Shown here piece after piece: positions 8,839 to 19,458 of a stretch of 64,000 nt of DNA. A program made the translations under genes and the position numbers. Source of the stretch: Acidobacteriota bacterium (GTDB lineage Bacteria > Actinomycetota > AC-67); contig JACQXY010000008.1 in NCBI GenBank assembly GCA_016208485.1, positions 1-64,000 of the forward strand. Direction: 5' to 3'. The notes beneath the pieces were generated by a model that was given only the letters and a program-made list of their open reading frames with translations, was not told the origin of the DNA and ran no database searches. How positions within the stretch are numbered: the first letter of the stretch is position 1; every line of letters begins with the position of its first letter.

Positions 8839-9995
8839 CGCCCCTCCGTCCTGGGCAGCAAACCCGCCTCGCGCGCGATGATCTCCCGCATGATCTCGCT
8901 CGTGCCGGCGCCGATGCTGAACGCGAGCGAGTCCCGGTAGAGCCGCGTGATCGGAACCTCCTCCATGTAGCCGTACCCGCCGAAGATCTGCGCGCAGTCG
9001 TGGGCGATCCCGACCATCGCCTCGGCGGCGAAGAGCTTCGCCATCGAGATCTCCTTCTCGCACCGCTCACCGCGCACCGACAGATCGAGCGCGCGCTCGG
9101 TCAGCGCCTCCGCCGCCTCGATGGTCGCCAGCGCGTCGGCCAGCCGGTGGCGCCATGCCTGGAACCCGAGGATCGGCCGCCCGAACGCCTGCCGCTCGAG
9201 CCCGTAGCCGCGCGCCTTCTCCCACATCTCCCTCATCTGCGCGCCGCACATCACGGCGAGCACCAGGCGCTCTCCGGCGAACCCCTCCATGATCAGGCGG
9301 AACCCGCCGCCCTCCGGGCCGAGGAGGTTCCGCGCCGGCACCCGGCACTCCTCGAAGGAAAGCTCCCCGGTGTCCGAGGCATGCGTGCCGAGCTTCTCCA
9401 GCCTCCGCCCGCGCACGAACCCGGGGGCGTCGGCCGGAATCAGCAGAATGGAGATCCCCCCGTGCCCCGGCTCTCCGGTCCGCACGGCGGTCGTCACCCA
9501 GTCGCAGGTCGTGGCGTTCGTGATGAACGTCTTCGACCCGCTCACGACGTAGTCGCCGCCGTCGCGCGCCGCGCGCGTCGCGATCGCCGCCACGTCGCTG
9601 CCGGCGCCCGGCTCGGTCACCCCGAGAGCGCCGACCCGCTCGCCCGTGATCGCCGGGCCGAGGAACTCGCGCTTCTGCTCGGGCGTCCCGGAGCGGTCGA
9701 TCACCTTGGTGGCGAACTCGGCGTGGGCGAGGATCGAGACCGGCACCCCGATCGAGCCGCATCGCACGAGCTCGCGCACCATGGTCGCGGTGTACCGGAA
9801 GTCCCGCCCCGCCCCGCCGTACTCGGGGGAGAGGCGGACGCCCAGGAACCCAAGCTCTCCCAGCCGGCTGAAGAGGTCTCGGGGGATTCGCCCGGCACGC
9901 TCCCACTCCAGAACGTTCGGCGTGATCTCCCGATCCACGAGACGCCGCAGCGTCTGCCGAAACATCTCGCGCTCCTGGTCCTCCGGCTCCCCCAT
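8835..9995 (-). CDS. Acyl-CoA dehydrogenase, isovaleryl/long-chain type
   Basis: 386 residues, full length; first gene of the operon. The flavin motif GVTEPGAGSD is present. The C-terminal segment reads SIGAGTSEI, so the MCAD-type catalytic Glu is absent there. A Glu in GERLVLAVM near residue 240 matches the alternative base position used by isovaleryl-CoA and long-chain acyl-CoA dehydrogenases. This points to a branched or long substrate and sets it apart from the dehydrogenase at the other end of the operon. The ATG lies 38 bases downstream of a good -10 box. Confidence 0.93.
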   Translation of the reverse strand: MGEPEDQEREMFRQTLRRLVDREITPNVLEWERAGRIPRDLFSRLGELGFLGVRLSPEYGGAGRDFRYTATMVRELVRCGSIGVPVSILAHAEFATKVIDRSGTPEQKREFLGPAITGERVGALGVTEPGAGSDVAAIATRAARDGGDYVVSGSKTFITNATTCDWVTTAVRTGEPGHGGISILLIPADAPGFVRGRRLEKLGTHASDTGELSFEECRVPARNLLGPEGGGFRLIMEGFAGERLVLAVMCGAQMREMWEKARGYGLERQAFGRPILGFQAWRHRLADALATIEAAEALTERALDLSVRGERCEKEISMAKLFAAEAMVGIAHDCAQIFGGYGYMEEVPITRLYRDSLAFSIGAGTSEIMREIIAREAGLLPRTEGR

Positions 9996-10032
9996 CCCGC
10001 CCCTCCCGGGCCAGGCGACATCGGTCCGTTCG

Positions 10033-10062
10033 ACGCTAGACCGAGCGCTGCTCAGTTGTCAA
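10033..10062 (-). promoter_or_regulatory. Promoter of the acyl-CoA catabolic operon
   Basis: On the minus strand a perfect -35 hexamer TTGACA (10062-10057) is followed, after 18 bases, by TAGCGT (10038-10033). It is the best promoter between the first dehydrogenase gene (start 9995) and the membrane-protein gene. The -35 lies inside a tandem repeat that probably serves as operator. Confidence 0.6.
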
Positions 10063-10072
10063 GCGCTGCTCA
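10044..10072 (-). promoter_or_regulatory. Tandem 11-bp operator-like repeat
   Basis: The 11-mer TGAGCAGCGCT (minus-strand reading) occurs twice with an 18-bp period, at 10072-10062 and 10054-10044, and straddles the -35 box. Spacing close to two helical turns on one face suggests a dimeric repressor, perhaps a TetR/FadR-type acyl-CoA sensor encoded outside the window. No regulator gene lies adjacent. Confidence 0.5.
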
Positions 10073-10291
10073 CCCTTGACCCGGCGGCGAACGTATCTTC
10101 TACTCAGCGCCTCCCTCCCCATTGCCCAAGGAGGCGTCCGTCGAGGCCTTGCGTGGCCGGAGGCCGGCGCGATCGCGACCGGGGTGATCGAAGCGCGAAG
10201 GCTTGCGGCCCACCCCTTCCGCGGGCCTCGGTGTCCCACACGCCGGTTCGTTACCGCCATGCCGGAGCCTCTGCTGTCCGCTGGCACCCTC

Positions 10292-11047
10292 CTATGGAGC
10301 TTTGGAAGGGTCCTGCGCGATCCCCCTGACGACCCACGCCGGGGGCGAAAAGCCGAGGATCAGCAGCGGTGCCGAACCGACCGCTACGAGTTGAAGCACG
10401 AGGTTGGCGGCCCGAACCATGCCCGCGCTGGATCCACCTGCCGAGATTCGCGTCGCGACCAGCGGGACGATGATCACGCCGACAAACAGCAGGAGCGATC
10501 CGAAGCCGATGGACAACATGCGGAACCGAGCGCGCCCCCGCATCCGCCGCCCGTACACAAGGAACAGGACGCACAGGCTTCCGAATGCAACCGACAGCCA
10601 AGCGAATCCCTCAACCAGGGCCACCGTGTACGGGATCAGATTCCGGACTCCCTTGAACCTGACCAACTCCGTGCTCACGAACGCATACTCGGGTTTCTCG
10701 ACGGCAGCCAGCGCCAGGTTCAAGGCTGTTATCGCGGCCACCGAGGCCCGAACCCATCGCGGAAACGGGACGAAGTCGCCGAGGAACTGGAGGAAGTAAT
10801 AGACGGAGAGAAGAAGCAGGATGCCCACGGCGGCGGACAGGCCTCTCGGCGGGATCAGCGCGCGTTGGCTGTAGACGGTCCCCGAAACGGCGTTGCCGAC
10901 CTGCGCCAGTCCAAGCAGCCCGGTCGCGAGGGCAAGGTGCGCTCGAGGTCGTGCGCGATCTGCGATCCACGCTCTGACGCTGAGCGCTCCGACCAGGACG
11001 AACAAAGCAGACGCCAGGTGGTGCAGAACTTCGGTGGTCGCCCTCAA
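10292..11047 (-). CDS. Seven-helix integral membrane protein, possibly a truncated sensor
   Basis: 251 residues with about seven hydrophobic helices (roughly 8-26, 36-54, 70-90, 101-120, 140-165, 178-200, 212-235) and no soluble domain. It ends shortly after a SPPAWVVRG motif. In related actinobacterial sensors such a motif marks the junction to a cytoplasmic GAF, kinase or diguanylate-cyclase part. Here a stop follows within about 12 residues, so it is either a stand-alone membrane module or a remnant. Base composition is slightly less GC-rich than its neighbours. Function unknown. Confidence 0.7.
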   Translation of the reverse strand: MRATTEVLHHLASALFVLVGALSVRAWIADRARPRAHLALATGLLGLAQVGNAVSGTVYSQRALIPPRGLSAAVGILLLLSVYYFLQFLGDFVPFPRWVRASVAAITALNLALAAVEKPEYAFVSTELVRFKGVRNLIPYTVALVEGFAWLSVAFGSLCVLFLVYGRRMRGRARFRMLSIGFGSLLLFVGVIIVPLVATRISAGGSSAGMVRAANLVLQLVAVGSAPLLILGFSPPAWVVRGIAQDPSKAP

Positions 11048-11084
11048 TACGGCGCCCCCTGGTCGCCCCGGTGCACACCCCCTG

Positions 11085-11158
<74 letters not shown>

Positions 11159-11234
11159 GCGGATCTTGAGGCTACCAGACGCCCGCGCGCGCGCGCCTCC
11201 GACATCGCCGGCGGCCGGCCGGAACCCGGCCGGG

Positions 11235-11711
11235 CTACTCCGGCTCGGACAGCGAGACCTCGATGCCGCCGACGACGTCGGCGATCAGGTTGTAGAGGAA
11301 CGCCGCGAACACCGTGACGGCGCTCCACACGACCGTGCCGAGCATGCCGACGAGGAAGAACCACTTGAACAACGCGCCGCCCGAGATCGTGACGTCCAGC
11401 TCCAGCGAGCGGAGCAGCTCCTCCAAGCCCTGGACCACCCTGAAGGCCTTCAGTATCGCGAAGATAACCGCGAGCGCGAAGAGCACGATGAGCAGGAGGC
11501 AGAAGTAGAACACCAGAGAGAACTTGAGCACCGACCACGGGTCGATCTTGCGCACGACGACCCGCGCGCGGCGTGATCGGCGCGACGGCGCGCGGGTGCC
11601 CGCGGCGGCGACGTCCTGCCCTCCCGCGACCGGGCGGGGGCCGACCCTCGCCGAATCTCCCCCGGGCGGCTGCGCTCCGATGCTCACGTCCCCTCCGCGT
11701 CGTTCGGACAT
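11235..11711 (-). CDS. DUF3566 membrane protein
   Basis: 158 residues: a disordered Gly/Pro/Arg-rich N-terminal half, then RKIDPWSVLKFSLVFYF and two transmembrane helices (about 80-102 and 124-148). DUF3566 proteins are actinobacterial and almost always follow gyrA; their role is unknown, though the position suggests a link to division or envelope. ATG 11711 has AAGGA only one base upstream. A GTG at 11687 with a better spaced GGAGG is an equally good start and would remove eight residues. Confidence 0.88.
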   Translation of the reverse strand: MSERRGGDVSIGAQPPGGDSARVGPRPVAGGQDVAAAGTRAPSRRSRRARVVVRKIDPWSVLKFSLVFYFCLLLIVLFALAVIFAILKAFRVVQGLEELLRSLELDVTISGGALFKWFFLVGMLGTVVWSAVTVFAAFLYNLIADVVGGIEVSLSEPE

Positions 11712-11766
11712 GTCCTTATATGCGGAGCGGGGGGGCGCTGACAACAACGCGGGGTTTTCCGGCTCC

Positions 11767-12198
11767 TCAGACGTCGAGGTACACCTCCGCGCGCCAGCCT
11801 TCTCCGGTGGGCTCCAGCCGCAGCCGGTGGTACGTCACGGCCTTCACGTACGGCCCGGCAGGCGCGAACCCCGCGACGGTCAGCGCCTCGCCGGCGGCGC
11901 GCGCCGCGTGCGCGAGAGCCCCGGACTCCTCGCCGAGGTCGACGTCTACTCGGGCCCCGACAACGAATGCCCCCGAGGTCTCGTTCAACCAGAGGCACTC
12001 CTCGAGGAACGCGACCAGCAGGGCCGGTCCATCCTGGGCTTCGACCGAGATCGTCCGCCCTCCGTCGGGCGGGGGCGGCGGGCCGCCGAACACGATCGCC
12101 GCGAGGCCGCGCGCCGCCTCGCTGAAGACCTCCGCGAGGTCGCGCCCACGGGCGGCCAGGCCGGCGTCGGCCGTGTGCGGCAGGATCTCGTAGGACAT
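11767..12198 (-). CDS. Archease
   Basis: 143 residues, normal archease length, with the family's N-terminal HTADAGL motif and a C-terminal beta-rich half ending RAEVYLDV. Archease activates the RNA ligase RtcB by promoting its guanylylation. No rtcB gene is in the window, so its partner must lie elsewhere or the protein serves another role. It lies 23 bases downstream of gyrA on the same strand, between gyrA and the DUF3566 gene, an unusual site for it. Confidence 0.9.
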   Translation of the reverse strand: MSYEILPHTADAGLAARGRDLAEVFSEAARGLAAIVFGGPPPPPDGGRTISVEAQDGPALLVAFLEECLWLNETSGAFVVGARVDVDLGEESGALAHAARAAGEALTVAGFAPAGPYVKAVTYHRLRLEPTGEGWRAEVYLDV

Positions 12199-12221
12199 GC
12201 GCCCGCCGTGCCGGTGCGGCG

Positions 12222-14678
12222 TCAGCCCCCGTTCTCCTCCTCGCCGACGACGCGCGCGATGGCGGCCACGGCGCTGTCCTCGGCGAGGCGCATGACCCGG
12301 ACTCCGGAGGCGGCCCTGCCCTGGCGCGAGATGTCCTTGCAGGCCATCCGGATGACCACCCCGTCGGAGGAGATGAGGAAGACCTCGTGGCCCGGCCGGA
12401 CGACCTCCGCCCCGGCGACGAAGCCGCGCCTCCCGGTGAGCCGGACGGCGCGTACCCCCAGTCCGCCGCGGTGCTTGATCTCGAAGCGATCCACCGGGGT
12501 CCGCTTTCCGAATCCCGCGTCGGTTACGGCGAGCAGCTCGCCGTTCGGGTCGGCGACGTCGAATGACACGACCGCGTCCTCGGCTCGGAGCTTCATGCCG
12601 ATGACTCCCGAGGAGTCCCGGCCCATCGGGCGAACCTCGGACTCCTTGAAGTGGATCCCCTGCCCCTTGCGCGAGACCAGGATCAGCCGGTCGTCTCCCG
12701 AGGTCGCACGCACCCGGACCACCTCGTCGTCGGGGCGGAGCTTCACCGCGATGATCCCGTCGCGTCGCGAGGAGTCGTAGGCCTGGAACTCCGTCTTCTT
12801 CACGATCCCGCGCCGGGTCGCGATCACGAGGTAGCGGTGGATGTCGTAGCCGCGGGTGTCGATGACCGCCGCGATCGTCTCGTCGGCCGCGAGCGGGAGC
12901 AGGTTGCGGATCGAGATCCCGCGCGCCGTGCGGTCCTTCTCGGGGATCTCGTGAGCCTTGATCCGGTAGACCTTCCCTCGGTTGGAGAAGAACAGCACGA
13001 ACGCATGGTTCGTCGTTGTGAGAAGGTGCTCCAGGATGTCGCCTTGCTTCGGCGCCGCGCCGCGCACGCCGCGCCCGCCGCGCCCCTGCGTCCGGTAGAC
13101 CGAGAGCGGCACTCGCTTCACGTAGCCCGAGAGCGAGATCGTGACGGCGACCTCGTCGTCGGGGACGAGGTCCTCGACGTCGATCTCGCCCTCGTCGGAG
13201 CGGATCTCGGTGCGCCGCGGCGTGCCGTACTTCTGCTTGACCTCGGCCAGCTCCTCCTTGACGATCGCGCGCACCTTGCCGGGATCGGCGAGGATCGCCC
13301 GGTACTCCTTGATCTTCTTCACCAGCTCACGGTGCTCGTCCTCGATCTTCTTGCGCTCGAGGGCCGCCAGGCGGCGGAGCTGCATGTCGAGGATCGCGTT
13401 CGCCTGGATCTCGCTCAGCTTGAACGTGGTCATGAGGCCGGCTCGCGCGGCGTCCACGTCGCGGGAGCCGCGGATGAGCTTGATCACCGCGTCGAGGTTC
13501 TCGAGCGCGATCAGCAGGCCCTGCAGGACGTGGTCCCGCTCCTCCGCCTTGCGCAGGCGGTAGCGCGTCCGCCGGTTGACGACCTCGATCTGGTGGGCGA
13601 TGTAGACCTTGATCGCCTCGGTGAGCGGCAGCACGCGCGGGATCCCGTCGACGAGGGCCAGCGTGTTCACCCCGAAGCTGTCCTGGAGCTGGGTATGCTT
13701 GTAGATGTTGTTCAGTACCACCTGGGGAATGGCGTCGCGCTTTAGCTCGATCACCAGCCGCAGGCCGCGCCGGTTCGACTCGTTCCGGACGGCCTTCGCG
13801 CTCGGGGTGATCCCCGTGATCACCTTGCGGTCCACGAGGTCGGCGATCTTTGCGAGCACGCGGTCGCCGGAGACCATGTACGGCAGCTCGGTGACGACGA
13901 TCTGGCTCTTGCCCGACCTCATCTCCTCGATCGTCGCGAGCCCACGCACCTTGATCGAGCCGCGCCCGGTGGTGAAGGCGTCGCGGATCCCGTCGCGCCC
14001 CATGATCATCCCGCCGCCGGGGAAGTCCGGTCCTTTCATGTGCTTCATCAGCCCCGCGACCGTGATGTCGGGATCGTCGATCGCCGCGATCACCGCGTCC
14101 ACCGTCTCGCGCAGATTGTGCGGCGGGATGTTCGTCGCCATCCCGACCGCGATCCCGGAGGAGCCGTTCACCAGCAAGTTCGGGAAGCGCCCCGGGAGCA
14201 CGAGCGGCTCGGTCTCCTCGCCGTCGTAGTTCGGGACGAAGTCCACGGTCTCCTCGTCGATGTCGCGGAGCAGCTCCATCGCGAGCGGCGAGAGCCGGCA
14301 TTCGGTATAGCGCGCGGCCGCCGGCGGGTCCCCGTCGACCGAGCCGAAGTTCCCGTGCCCCTGCACGAGAGGCGCGCGCATCGCGAAGTCCTGGGCCATG
14401 CGCGCGAGCGCGTCGTAGATCGCCTGATCGCCGTGCGGGTGGTACTTGCCCATCACGTCGCCGACGACGCGCGCGCTCTTCTTGAAGGGCGTCCCCGGCC
14501 GCACGCCCTGCATGTTCATGCCGTGCATGATCCGCCGGTGCACGGGCTTCAGGCCGTCGCGCGCGTCGGGCAACGCTCGCCCGACGATCACCGACATCGC
14601 GTAGTCGAGGTAGGAGCGCTTGACCTCGACCTCGATGTCGACGGCCTCGATGTGAGGCTCGAGCGGGACCTGACTCAC
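12222..14678 (-). CDS. gyrA: DNA gyrase subunit A
   Basis: 818 residues. Cuts and passes DNA as part of the A2B2 gyrase that supercoils the chromosome. The catalytic tyrosine is Y124 in AARYTECRL; six beta-pinwheel repeats fill the C-terminal third. The quinolone region reads [10 protein letters not shown], so Gln (residue 85) stands at the E. coli Ser83 position while Asp is kept at the Asp87 position. GTG 14678 with an AGGGGG ribosome site follows the gyrB stop by 10 bases. The C-terminus includes the GyrA-box-like stretch [10 protein letters not shown] near residue 535. Confidence 0.98.
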   Translation of the reverse strand: MSQVPLEPHIEAVDIEVEVKRSYLDYAMSVIVGRALPDARDGLKPVHRRIMHGMNMQGVRPGTPFKKSARVVGDVMGKYHPHGDQAIYDALARMAQDFAMRAPLVQGHGNFGSVDGDPPAAARYTECRLSPLAMELLRDIDEETVDFVPNYDGEETEPLVLPGRFPNLLVNGSSGIAVGMATNIPPHNLRETVDAVIAAIDDPDITVAGLMKHMKGPDFPGGGMIMGRDGIRDAFTTGRGSIKVRGLATIEEMRSGKSQIVVTELPYMVSGDRVLAKIADLVDRKVITGITPSAKAVRNESNRRGLRLVIELKRDAIPQVVLNNIYKHTQLQDSFGVNTLALVDGIPRVLPLTEAIKVYIAHQIEVVNRRTRYRLRKAEERDHVLQGLLIALENLDAVIKLIRGSRDVDAARAGLMTTFKLSEIQANAILDMQLRRLAALERKKIEDEHRELVKKIKEYRAILADPGKVRAIVKEELAEVKQKYGTPRRTEIRSDEGEIDVEDLVPDDEVAVTISLSGYVKRVPLSVYRTQGRGGRGVRGAAPKQGDILEHLLTTTNHAFVLFFSNRGKVYRIKAHEIPEKDRTARGISIRNLLPLAADETIAAVIDTRGYDIHRYLVIATRRGIVKKTEFQAYDSSRRDGIIAVKLRPDDEVVRVRATSGDDRLILVSRKGQGIHFKESEVRPMGRDSSGVIGMKLRAEDAVVSFDVADPNGELLAVTDAGFGKRTPVDRFEIKHRGGLGVRAVRLTGRRGFVAGAEVVRPGHEVFLISSDGVVIRMACKDISRQGRAASGVRVMRLAEDSAVAAIARVVGEEENGG

Positions 14679-14688
14679 CCCGGACCCC

Positions 14689-16797
<2,109 letters not shown>

Positions 16798-17115
16798 TCA
16801 GGGTCTCCCGCGCGCCTCGCCGGCCACGATCTTCACCTCTCGCACGACCCCGCCCCCGAGGTGCGCGTCGATCCGGCCGGCGAGCGACCGCGCAAGGAGC
16901 GACAGCTCGGTCGCCCAGGCCCCGCTCTCCGCGCGCAACGTGAGGACGCCGCGCACGAGCTTGAGCGGCTCGCTGTGCGCCGCGACCTGCTCGCCCACCA
17001 CGGCCGCCCACTCGTCGCGCAGGCGTCCCGCCGCAAGCCGCTCTCCCCACCCTCGCCCTGCCACGAGCGTCTCGAGCAGCTCGCGGAGCGCCTTCGGCTC
17101 TCCTTCACGCGCCAA
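16798..17115 (-). CDS. DUF721 / DciA-like helicase loader
   Basis: 105 residues, compact, with the DUF721 core (DEWAAVVGEQVAAHSEPLKL...) followed by a C-terminal KH-like segment. DciA is the ancestral bacterial loader of the DnaB replicative helicase. In Actinomycetota the gene sits between recF and gyrB, exactly as here. The start overlaps the end of recF by 11 bases, so translation is probably coupled. The protein is short compared with mycobacterial DciA, lacking a long N-terminal extension. Confidence 0.88.
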   Translation of the reverse strand: MAREGEPKALRELLETLVAGRGWGERLAAGRLRDEWAAVVGEQVAAHSEPLKLVRGVLTLRAESGAWATELSLLARSLAGRIDAHLGGGVVREVKIVAGEARGRP

Positions 17116-18214
17116 GGACCTCGCCCTCCCGCACGAGCAGCGTGCCCCCCCCGAAGGTCTCGGGGATCTCGCCGGGGTCGGCCGCCGTCACGATCGCCTG
17201 GGCGCCCGCCGGCAGCGCCCCGGCGAGTCGCTCTCTCCGCGCCGGGTCGAGCGGGGTGAACGGGTCGTCGAGGAGAAGCACCGGCTCGTCGGCGAAGGCC
17301 TCCGCGATCGCGGCGGCCGCGCCGAGCACCAGCGCCACCGCGATCAACCATCCCTCGCCGAAGGAGGAGTGCGTGCGCGCCACCATCCCGTCCATCGTGA
17401 TCGCCACCTCGTCGCGGTGAGGACCGACGAGCGAGGCCCCGCGCGCAAGCTCGTCGCCGCGCCGCTCCCCGAGGCGACGGCGCATCGCCTCCGCCCACTC
17501 GGCGGCTCCCGCGCGGCCGGCCGGCACCGGCACGTTCGGTTCGTAGGCCACCGCCAGCTCCCCTTGCCCGCCCGCCGCCGCCCACGCCTCCGCGGCGCGC
17601 GGTGCAAGCCGGCGCGCGACGTCTGCGCGCCCGGCGAGCAGCTCCGAGCCAGCGGAGACGAGCGCTTCGTCCCAAGCCTCCAATCCGGCCGGGGGCCGGC
17701 TCGCGCCGGCGGCGTCCCTGAGCAGCGCGGTGCGCTGGCGCAGCGCCCGCTCGTAGTCGCGCGAGACCGCGTGATACCGAGGATGAAGCTGCACGAGCAG
17801 CTCGTCGGCGAACCTCCGGCGAGCCGCCGGATCGCCCCTCACGATCTCCACTCTCTCCGGGGAGAACACCTGCGCGCGGAGAGCCCCGAGCACGTCGCGC
17901 CGGCGCGGCACCGAGGCCCCGCCCCGGCGAGCCCGGGCGCGTCCCCGCGCGACGATCTCGACCTCCACGCGCTCGCGGCGCCCCGCCTGCGAGATGTCCG
18001 CGCGCACGACGGCGCTCGCGGCGCCCCGGCGCAGGAGGGCCGAGTCGCTGGAGGACCGGTGGGACGAGAGCGACGCCACGTACCAGGCCGCCTCCAGGAT
18101 CGAAGTCTTCCCGCACCCGTTCGGGCCGACCAGCGCGGTGCGCTCGCGGGGAAACGCCACGCGGAGCGACTCCCAGAAGCGGAACGAGACCAGCTCGAGG
18201 GCTTCCAGACGCAC
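17105..18214 (-). CDS. recF: DNA replication and repair protein RecF
   Basis: 369 residues. SMC-like ATPase that helps RecOR load RecA at gaps. Walker A GPNGCGKTS is at about 30-38 and Walker B PVLLLDDPFTPLD near 310. The ABC signature is atypical: RecF usually has S-x-G-Q, whereas here SSFGEGW is found, and the D-loop is TPLD rather than SELD. It lies 9 bases downstream of dnaN on the same strand. Confidence 0.95.
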   Translation of the reverse strand: MRLEALELVSFRFWESLRVAFPRERTALVGPNGCGKTSILEAAWYVASLSSHRSSSDSALLRRGAASAVVRADISQAGRRERVEVEIVARGRARARRGGASVPRRRDVLGALRAQVFSPERVEIVRGDPAARRRFADELLVQLHPRYHAVSRDYERALRQRTALLRDAAGASRPPAGLEAWDEALVSAGSELLAGRADVARRLAPRAAEAWAAAGGQGELAVAYEPNVPVPAGRAGAAEWAEAMRRRLGERRGDELARGASLVGPHRDEVAITMDGMVARTHSSFGEGWLIAVALVLGAAAAIAEAFADEPVLLLDDPFTPLDPARRERLAGALPAGAQAIVTAADPGEIPETFGGGTLLVREGEVLGA

Positions 18215-18223
18215 CGGGTGCGG

Positions 18224-19321
18224 CTACCCTCCCACGCGAATCGGCATCGCGAGGTACGTGAACCCCCCGGCGTCATCGGCGCCGCGGATGAGCACCGGTT
18301 TCTGGCCGTCCCGCACGGAGAGCACCACGTCGTTGCCCTCGACCGCCTGCACGCCGTCGAGCAGGTACTGGGGGTTGAAGGAGACCGTCACCGGCTCACC
18401 TTCGTAGGTTCCCTCGACCCGCTCGGAGGCCTGTCCGATGTCTTGGGTGCCGGCCGCGAGCTGTACCCCTTCGGCGCTCAGCTCGACTCTCACCGGAGAC
18501 CCGGACTGTGCGAGAATGCCGACACGCCGCACGGCCTCGATGAAATCGTCGCGCTTGACGCGGAGCCGGTTCGGGAGCTCGCCGGGCACGAGCTGACGCC
18601 AGTTCGGGAACTCCCCCTCGATGAGGCGGGTTCCCAGCCGTCTCCCGGACCCGGCGAACACCGCCTGCGACTCCCCGAGAAGGACCTGAAGCTCTCCCTC
18701 ACCCTCCGCTCCGCGGGCCGCTTCCTGTAGGGCGCGCGCCGGAATTACGCGCCGGACCGGCTCACTCGGTCCCTTCCACGCGATCTCTCGAACCGCAAGC
18801 CGGTACGAGTCGGTCGCCACCAGCATGAGCTTGCCCGCATCCGCCTCTACCAGCGTCCCCGTGAGCACGGGCCGCGCTTCGTCGCGCGAGGCCGCTCGCG
18901 TCACTTGCCCGACGGCCGTCTGGAACAGCGCGCGCTCGAGAGTCCCGCCGGGCGCTTGCGAGACGAACTGCAGGGCCGGGATGTCCTCCACCGGAAGCAG
19001 CCGCAGCGCGAACTCCGCGGAACCGCAGGAGATCTTTGTCTCACTCGCTCCGGCCTCGATCCTCACCACGCCCTGCGGCAACGAGCGCGCGATCTCGCCG
19101 AGCACTCTTCCCGGCACGACGGCGCGGCCGGGTTCCTCCACTCTTGCGCCCGCCGATGTCTCCCCCGAAAGCTCAAGGTCCGTCCCGGCCATCCGGAGGC
19201 CTTCCCCGCGTGCCTCGAGCAACAGCCCTCCGAGCGCGGGGAGCGTCGCGCGCGCGCTCACGCAGCGGAGAACCCAAGCGACCTGCTCGGCGAAAACGTC
19301 CTTCTCGATCGTGATCTTCAT
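18224..19321 (-). CDS. dnaN: DNA polymerase III sliding clamp (beta subunit)
   Basis: 365 residues, three clamp domains. N-terminus MKITIEKDVFAEQV, typical central ATDSYRLAVRE, and C-terminus ending in the conserved YLAMPIRV motif. It dimerises around DNA to tether polymerase III. Located between dnaA and recF as in most bacteria. Confidence 0.98.
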   Translation of the reverse strand: MKITIEKDVFAEQVAWVLRCVSARATLPALGGLLLEARGEGLRMAGTDLELSGETSAGARVEEPGRAVVPGRVLGEIARSLPQGVVRIEAGASETKISCGSAEFALRLLPVEDIPALQFVSQAPGGTLERALFQTAVGQVTRAASRDEARPVLTGTLVEADAGKLMLVATDSYRLAVREIAWKGPSEPVRRVIPARALQEAARGAEGEGELQVLLGESQAVFAGSGRRLGTRLIEGEFPNWRQLVPGELPNRLRVKRDDFIEAVRRVGILAQSGSPVRVELSAEGVQLAAGTQDIGQASERVEGTYEGEPVTVSFNPQYLLDGVQAVEGNDVVLSVRDGQKPVLIRGADDAGGFTYLAMPIRVGG

Positions 19322-19458
19322 GCCTTCACCCCCAAGGACCGATCCTTCATCTAGAAGAAGTATTCATGTGGGAATCGTAGTAGGTGGTGGGGACGCTGTG
19401 GAAAGGCCCTCCTCGCGCAGGCGGGAGGTGGTGGGGCGCTGGGGAAAGCATGTGGACC
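19322..19458. other. dnaN-dnaA intergenic region with two DnaA-box-like sites
   Basis: 137 bases. Two TGTGGA-type sequences, TGTGGAAAG at 19397-19405 and TGTGGACCT at 19451-19459, are one to two mismatches from the DnaA box read on the other strand. In Actinomycetota oriC is commonly placed here, so this spacer may contribute to the origin or to dnaN control. Confidence 0.4.
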
